A DNA stretch of 64,000 nucleotides from an uncultured Prevotella sp. (lineage in GTDB: Bacteria; Bacteroidota; Bacteroidia; Bacteroidales; Bacteroidaceae), in the NCBI GenBank assembly GCA_900545525.1, contig UQZX01000012.1, positions 1 to 64,000 on the forward strand. The letters run 5' to 3'. Every line of letters starts with the position of its first letter. The stretch's first letter is position 1. The notes below the pieces were generated by a model that did not search any database, was not told the origin of the DNA, and worked only from the letters and a program-made list of their open reading frames with translations. Below, one piece after another: positions 59,947 through 64,000 of this stretch. Made by a program: the position numbers and the translations under genes.

Positions 59947-61038
59947 ATGAAATACAACGAGAATGACTTTTGCCTGATACTTGCCGGTGGAAAGGGGCGC
60001 AGGTTGTGGCCGTGCAGTAGGGAGAAGTGTCCCAAACAGTTTCTTGATTTCTTTTCAACGGGCAAGACTCTGTTGCAGCAGACATACGAGCGGATGACCG
60101 GAATAGTGCCCGAGGAAAACATATATATAAGTACAAACCACGAGTATGAGCATCTTGTAGAGGAACAGTTGCCGGGGATAAGCAGGGAAAGAATACTAAG
60201 TGAGCCTATATTCCGCAACACCGCGCCGAGCGTGGCATGGGCAACATACCGCATAGTGCATGTAAATCCCGATGCGCGCATTGTGGTGGTGCCGTCGGAT
60301 CAGGCTGTGTTCAATGAAGATAAGTTCAGGGAGAATGTCCTTGCAGGACTTGACTTCGTAGGCAGCAACGACTCTCTTCTGACAATGGGGATAAAGCCCA
60401 CGCGTCCGGAACCCGGCTACGGATATATCCAGATGGGCGAGAAGGCGAAGGCAGAGAATGTATACAAGGTTAAGACATTCACCGAAAAGCCCGACCGCGA
60501 GTTTGCCCGCATGTTCATGGACAGCGGCGAGTTCTACTGGAACACAGGTCTTTTCCTTGCCAACGTGCAGTATCTCCGCGAGTGTATGAAGAAAATCTTC
60601 CCTCCGGTGTTCCGCAAGATAGATACCGGAGGACATCCGGTTACGTTTGAAGAAGAGCTTGATTTCATTGAGGAGAACTTCCCTGCGTTTCCCAACCTGT
60701 CGATAGACTACGGTATATTGGAGAAGAACGACAACGTTTATGTTATGCGGTGCGACTTCGGCTGGGCTGACCTTGGTACGTGGCACTCCATATACGAGAG
60801 CATGAGCAAGGGCGATGACGACAATGTTGTGATAGGTTCGAAGGTGGTTCTTGCCGAGAGCAGCAACAACATTGTGAAGCTTCCGAAGGACCACCTCGGC
60901 GTGATACACGGGCTTGACGGGTATATTGTGGCTGAGAAAGGCAATGTCTTGCTTATCTGCAAGAAAGGAGATTCATCGGCACTGATACGTAAGTATATCA
61001 ATGAAGTGCAGATAAAATACGGTGATGAGTTCATTTAG
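59947..61038 (+). CDS. manC: Mannose-1-phosphate guanylyltransferase
   Basis: A 363-residue nucleotidyltransferase making GDP-mannose from mannose-1-phosphate and GTP. Signature LILAGGKGRRLWPCSREKCP near residues 10-29, then KQFLDF, FRNTAPSVAWATYRI, VVPSDQ, TFTEKPD, FYWNTGLF and GWADLGTW. No C-terminal isomerase domain (single-function form). Feeds mannose/fucose glycan synthesis. No clear promoter box upstream. Ends before a very long bidirectional hairpin. Confidence 0.95.
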   Translation: MKYNENDFCLILAGGKGRRLWPCSREKCPKQFLDFFSTGKTLLQQTYERMTGIVPEENIYISTNHEYEHLVEEQLPGISRERILSEPIFRNTAPSVAWATYRIVHVNPDARIVVVPSDQAVFNEDKFRENVLAGLDFVGSNDSLLTMGIKPTRPEPGYGYIQMGEKAKAENVYKVKTFTEKPDREFARMFMDSGEFYWNTGLFLANVQYLRECMKKIFPPVFRKIDTGGHPVTFEEELDFIEENFPAFPNLSIDYGILEKNDNVYVMRCDFGWADLGTWHSIYESMSKGDDDNVVIGSKVVLAESSNNIVKLPKDHLGVIHGLDGYIVAEKGNVLLICKKGDSSALIRKYINEVQIKYGDEFI

Positions 61039-61044
61039 ACTGTT

Positions 61045-61108
61045 ACGCAAAATACAAAAGGCGGGTGTGTCGGCTTATTTTGACACACCCGCCTTTTGTA
61101 TTTTGCGT
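61045..61108. terminator. Bidirectional terminator with a 27-bp perfect stem
   Basis: Perfect inverted repeat 61045-61071 / 61082-61108 (core GGCGGGTGTGTC / GACACACCCGCC, outer arms TACAAAA / TTTTGTA), 10-nt loop. It lies between convergent manC and hit genes and gives T-rich ends on both strands. Confidence 0.9.
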
Positions 61109-61122
61109 TTCGTAAGACGTGC

Positions 61123-61524
61123 TTACAGCTTGCAGAACTCATCGTAAATCTTCCCGGCAATTGCCTTCATCTCGTCTTCATCGAGCTTCAGCTTGGGGTT
61201 GGAGAAGAGCATGTCCTTCTCGCTTTGCATCGGTATGAGGTGTATGTGGGCATGGGGCACCTCGAGACCGAGCACTGCCTGTCCCACCTTTATACACGGG
61301 AAAGCTCTCTTTATAGCCGTTGCCACCTTCTTGGCAAACACCTGAAACTCGGCAATCTCATCATCTTCCATGTCGAAGATGTAGTCAACCTCACGGCGCG
61401 GTATTACAAGAGTGTGTCCCTTTACGAGAGGGCTGATGTCGAGAAAGGCATAGAACCTGTCGCTCTCCGCACACTTGTAACTGGGTATCTCGCCCGCCGC
61501 TATCTTTGAGAATATTCCTGCCAT
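61123..61524 (-). CDS. HIT family nucleotide hydrolase/transferase
   Basis: A 133-residue HIT protein: N-terminal IFSKIAAGEIPSYKCAESD, FLDISPLVKGHTLVIPRR, and the catalytic HAHIHLIP (HxHxH) in the C-terminal third. HINT-type members cleave nucleoside phosphoramidates. The substrate is not knowable from sequence. It starts 6 nt after greA, so it is the second gene of a greA-hit operon. Confidence 0.93.
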   Translation of the reverse strand: MAGIFSKIAAGEIPSYKCAESDRFYAFLDISPLVKGHTLVIPRREVDYIFDMEDDEIAEFQVFAKKVATAIKRAFPCIKVGQAVLGLEVPHAHIHLIPMQSEKDMLFSNPKLKLDEDEMKAIAGKIYDEFCKL

Positions 61525-61530
61525 GACCGT

Positions 61531-61998
61531 TTATTCTATCGTTATCTTGTCTATGCGCAGCTTTATCGTTCCGCGCGGAATTGTTATCTCAACCTCGTCG
61601 CCGACCTTCTTGTTGAGCAGTCCCTGTGCAATGGGCGTCTTGATGGATATCTTTCCCTCGCGCAGGTTTGCCTCGTTTTCGCTTACAATGGTGTATGTCA
61701 TCTTCGCCTTGTTCGCCATATTGGTCATTTCCACCTTGGAAAGGATCTGCACGCATTCGGTGCTGAGGCGCGAAGTGTCCACGATTTTTGCCTCGGCAAT
61801 GGCAAGTTTCATCTTGTTTATCTTGTCTTCCAGATGAGCCTGTGCCTCCTTTGCCGCATCATACTCCGAGTTCTCACTCAAATCTCCTTTATCTCTTGCC
61901 TCTGCTATTGCGGCAGAAGCTTTCGGGCGTTCGATACTTTCCAAACGCTGAAGTTCGGCTATCATCTTATCATAGCCTTCCTGTGACATGTATGCCAT
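61531..61998 (-). CDS. greA: Transcription elongation factor GreA
   Basis: A 155-residue GreA: N-terminal coiled coil with the family start MAYMSQEGYDKMIAELQRLE, SIERPKASAAIAEARDKGDL and the acidic tip region DLSENSEYDAAKEAQAHLE, then a C-terminal FKBP-like domain with QGLLNKKVGDEVEITIPRG. It rescues backtracked RNA polymerase by stimulating transcript cleavage. The roughly 100-nt leader contains a terminator-like hairpin (62045-62075). Operon with hit. Confidence 0.96.
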   Translation of the reverse strand: MAYMSQEGYDKMIAELQRLESIERPKASAAIAEARDKGDLSENSEYDAAKEAQAHLEDKINKMKLAIAEAKIVDTSRLSTECVQILSKVEMTNMANKAKMTYTIVSENEANLREGKISIKTPIAQGLLNKKVGDEVEITIPRGTIKLRIDKITIE

Positions 61999-62031
61999 AA
62001 CTGTTTATTGTGTTTTCAGTTTTTCAAATGG

Positions 62032-62079
62032 TAAAGAAAATAACGGATTCTGACATCTGTGCGGTGTCAGAATCCATTA
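62032..62079 (-). promoter_or_regulatory. Terminator-like hairpin in the greA leader (possible attenuator)
   Basis: Perfect 11-bp stem GGATTCTGACA/TGTCAGAATCC (62045-62055 / 62065-62075), 9-nt loop, extendable by 3 bp after one mismatch. On the minus strand it is followed by GTTATTTTCTTT. It lies about 25 nt into the transcript and 46 nt before the greA start. Confidence 0.6.
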
Positions 62080-62103
62080 TCCTTCGTAAACTTAACTCTT
62101 TTG

Positions 62104-62134
62104 CAAAGATAGCCATTATTTTCCAATCCGCCAA
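62104..62134 (-). promoter_or_regulatory. Promoter of greA-hit
   Basis: Minus-strand -7 TATCTTTG at 62104-62111, 20-nt spacer, -33 TTG at 62132-62134. Start near 62098. Confidence 0.7.
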
Positions 62135-62145
62135 TATTTTATATG

Positions 62146-62163
62146 CTAAAAGCATGCTTTTAG
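62146..62163. promoter_or_regulatory. Perfect 18-bp palindrome, candidate operator
   Basis: CTAAAAGCATGCTTTTAG, fully self-complementary. It lies over the -33 region of the cyuA promoter and just upstream of the greA promoter in the divergent spacer. Confidence 0.5.
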
Positions 62164-62175
62164 ATGTTTTATTTA

Positions 62176-62183
62176 TACTTTTG
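62176..62183 (+). promoter_or_regulatory. -7 box (TACTTTTG) of cyuA
   Basis: TAnnTTTG followed by CA, 36 nt before the cyuA ATG. The -33 region has no TTG and is occupied by the 18-bp palindrome, which suggests activator or repressor control. Confidence 0.6.
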
Positions 62184-62218
62184 CAGATAGATACATTATA
62201 TATAATGATATAAGGTTT

Positions 62219-63505
62219 ATGATAACAGATGCTGAAAGAAGTGCCATTACAGCCCTGATACGCAGTCAGGTTGTGCCGGCGATAGGATGCACCGAACCGG
62301 TTTCCGTTGCCCTGTGCGTGTCTCGTGCATCGGCTCTTATGGGGCGTGTTCCCGACAGTATAGAACTCAGTCTCAGTCTGAATATACTGAAAAATGCCAT
62401 GGGTGTGGGCATTCCCGGCACAGGCATGGTGGGGCTTCCCATTGCTGTGGCACTGGGAGCGATTGTGGGCAGGCACGAACTGGGGCTTGAAGTGCTTCGC
62501 GACACCGATGCCGTTGCCGTGGAGAAGGCGCGCAGATATGTCGGTGAAGGGCGCATAAAGATTGCCCTTGAAGAGCACGACACCGACAAGCTGTTCATAC
62601 GTGTGCTGTGCAGGAGCGGCGAAGACGAGACCGAGGCGATAATAAAGGGGCACCACACGGACTTTGTCTATCTGAGAAAAAATGCAGACGTGATGCTTGA
62701 AAAACAGCCGGGCACGGTAAGCGAGGAAAGCATCTGTGTTCCTTTGACATTGAGAAAAGTCTATGAGTATGCCACGACGACATGCACGGACGATATGAAA
62801 TTCATACTCGAAGCCAAGAAACTTAATGAGAATGCGGCACAAAGCGGACTGACGGAGAACTACGGCCATGCCCTTGGCAAGACTCTGTGCAGCCCGCTGG
62901 GACGTGGTATCATGGGTGAAGGAATATTCTCGCGCATACTCTCTGTAACCAGTTGTGCCTGCGATGCGCGCATGGCAGGGGCGATGGTGCCCGTGATGAG
63001 CAACAGCGGAAGCGGTAACCAGGGCATCTGTGCTACAATGCCCGTGGTGGTGTTTGCCGAGGAAAACCACAATACTGAGGAAGAGCTTATACGCGCCCTC
63101 GTGCTCAGCAACCTCACGGCGATATACATAAAACAGGCTCTCGGAACGCTCTCCGCCCTCTGCGGATGTGTTGTGGCAAGCACGGGCAGCAGCTGCGGAA
63201 TAACCTATCTCATGGGAGGGACATACGAACAGGTGGCATATTCGGTGAAGAACATGATTGCAAACCTTACCGGAATGATATGCGACGGGGCAAAGCCGAG
63301 CTGTGCGCTGAAACTGACAACAGGCGTGGGGACAGCCGTGATGAGTGCCATGCTGGCAATACAGAACAAGCATGTGACGTCGGTGGAGGGCATCATAGAC
63401 GATGATGTGGACCGGAGCATACACAATCTGACCGACATCGGCAGCAGGGGAATGAGCGAGACAGACCGCTTTGTGATGAACATAATGACAAATAAAACAA
63501 GATAA
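62219..63505 (+). CDS. cyuA: UPF0597/CyuA-type L-cysteine desulfidase
   Basis: A 428-residue protein of the L-serine dehydratase alpha-chain-like family: N-terminal PAIGCTEPVSVALC, GVGIPGTGMVGLPIAVALGA, SNSGSGNQGICATMPV, and C-terminal STGSSCGITYLMGG and MICDGAKPSCALKL. The cysteines are those expected for an oxygen-sensitive iron-sulfur cluster. In Escherichia coli the homologue (YhaM/CyuA) degrades cysteine to pyruvate, ammonia and sulfide; the same reaction here is inferred. Divergent from greA, 4-nt gap (63506-63508 between stop and next ATG) to the dsbD gene. Confidence 0.88.
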   Translation: MITDAERSAITALIRSQVVPAIGCTEPVSVALCVSRASALMGRVPDSIELSLSLNILKNAMGVGIPGTGMVGLPIAVALGAIVGRHELGLEVLRDTDAVAVEKARRYVGEGRIKIALEEHDTDKLFIRVLCRSGEDETEAIIKGHHTDFVYLRKNADVMLEKQPGTVSEESICVPLTLRKVYEYATTTCTDDMKFILEAKKLNENAAQSGLTENYGHALGKTLCSPLGRGIMGEGIFSRILSVTSCACDARMAGAMVPVMSNSGSGNQGICATMPVVVFAEENHNTEEELIRALVLSNLTAIYIKQALGTLSALCGCVVASTGSSCGITYLMGGTYEQVAYSVKNMIANLTGMICDGAKPSCALKLTTGVGTAVMSAMLAIQNKHVTSVEGIIDDDVDRSIHNLTDIGSRGMSETDRFVMNIMTNKTR

Positions 63506-63508
63506 TAT

Positions 63509-64000
63509 ATGATTAGAAGAAGTATCAAGATGCTTGCCGTGGCTTTTGTTGCGGTGTTGCATGCTGCCGGTGTCATGGCACAGGGAGACATTCCCGTTCA
63601 TTTCTCGGTGCAGCAGAAGGTGGTGTCTCCCACTGAGGTCGATGTCATATTTACCGGAAAGATAGACAACGGCTGGCATGTATATTCTACCGGACTGCCC
63701 GCCGACGGTCCGGTCTCTGCCACGTTGACGACGGAGAAGGCTGAGGGCGTGAAGCCGCTTGGCAAGCTGAAGGCGCAGGGGAAAGAGATATCAAACTTCG
63801 ACCAGGTGTTCGGCATGAAGCTGCGTTACTTCGAGAAGAGCGTCACTTTCGTCCAGCGGTATCAGATAACTGGAAAGACATACACCCTTAAAGGCTACCT
63901 TGAATATGGCGCATGCAACGATGAGAACTGCATGCCGCCCACTCAGGTGGAGTTTTCTTATAGCGGGAAGGGACCCGAAGGTGCCCCGGAGGCAAAGGAG
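63509..64000 (+). CDS. dsbD: Thiol:disulfide interchange protein DsbD, N-terminal part (runs off the window)
   Basis: Open to the window end, 164 codons visible. Signal peptide (MIRRSIKMLAVAFVAVLHAA, then GVMAQ), and an immunoglobulin-like DsbD-alpha domain: WHVYSTGLPADGPVSATL, LKGYLEYGACNDENCMPP with the redox pair in the C-N-D-E-N-C loop and the following MPP. DsbD brings electrons from cytosolic thioredoxin to periplasmic thiol proteins. The membrane and thioredoxin domains should follow outside the window. It begins 3 nt after the cyuA stop, so the two are co-transcribed. Confidence 0.88.
   Translation, partial: MIRRSIKMLAVAFVAVLHAAGVMAQGDIPVHFSVQQKVVSPTEVDVIFTGKIDNGWHVYSTGLPADGPVSATLTTEKAEGVKPLGKLKAQGKEISNFDQVFGMKLRYFEKSVTFVQRYQITGKTYTLKGYLEYGACNDENCMPPTQVEFSYSGKGPEGAPEAKE

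Noticed and set aside
62024..63679. Minus-strand open frame of 551 codons opposite cyuA
   Set aside because: Antisense to cyuA, its 3' end crosses the greA leader; His/Cys-rich shadow composition.

Overview
The window reads as a chromosomal segment of a Bacteroidales bacterium, most likely Prevotella or a close relative. The evidence is: (i) about twenty intergenic copies of the Bacteroidetes -7 promoter box TAnnTTTG, correctly placed before genes on both strands; (ii) six secreted proteins that end in the same type IX secretion (T9SS)-like sorting domain; (iii) lineage-typical families (Omp28, DUF6029, NigD-like, DUF4294, imelysin, OstA-like); and (iv) conserved synteny such as DUF177-rpmF-fabH-era-der and tig-clpP-clpX-recQ. 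No phage, insertion sequence, rRNA or CRISPR locus is visible. Species assignment is inference.

Layout. 1-1.7 kb: rbfA and a LolC/E-type permease. 1.8-4.7 kb: a DUF4294 protein and metG (minus). 4.9-10.6 kb: a five-gene minus-strand envelope set (TlpA-like thioredoxin, DUF6029 protein, Omp28 lipoprotein, two secreted proteins, one of them a second Omp28) closed by a strong terminator. 10.7-12 kb: one more secreted protein. 12-13.1 kb: a repeat-rich spacer. 13.1-17.9 kb: DUF177, rpmF, fabH, era, der and a small lipoprotein. 18-19.6 kb: mlaF and mlaE. 19.9-20.7 kb: lptB. 20.8-21.3 kb: two kinds of palindromic repeat. 21.5-27.2 kb: tig, clpP, clpX, recQ. 27.4-29 kb: pectate lyase. 29.3-37.2 kb: guaB, two parvulin chaperones, an OstA-like protein and mutL. 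37.4-38.5 kb: a major OmpA-like porin, then tRNA-Val. 39-46.1 kb: two tandem modules, each a very large secreted protein followed 9 nt later by a tiny protein of one shared family. 46.7-53.5 kb: a probable iron-acquisition operon (porin, imelysin, di-haem peroxidase-like lipoprotein, CcsBA). 53.8-55.6 kb: a tyrosine phosphatase and two acetyltransferases. 55.8-58.4 kb: NigD-like lipoprotein, ECF sigma factor and a membrane-anchored barrel protein. 58.7-59.8 kb: a Fic protein and tRNA-Leu. 59.9-64 kb: manC, HIT, greA, cyuA and the start of dsbD.

Most of the window is ordinary core genome. The unusual content lies between genes and in the surface-protein blocks. A degenerate 22-nt unit repeated exactly four times (88 nt) occurs at four separate intergenic loci. 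Two MITE-like palindrome families occur twice each, and a 248-bp nested palindrome occurs once. A polypyrimidine tandem repeat has an 88-bp period. Homopolymer tracts sit exactly 3 nt upstream of the -33 element of two T9SS-cargo promoters, which suggests phase variation. The two [giant secreted protein]-[59/69-aa YIxPxIxV protein] pairs are the best candidate for an undescribed functional unit; one small gene is only 59 codons long and is easily missed. The greA leader carries a terminator-like hairpin reminiscent of the enterobacterial GraL arrangement.
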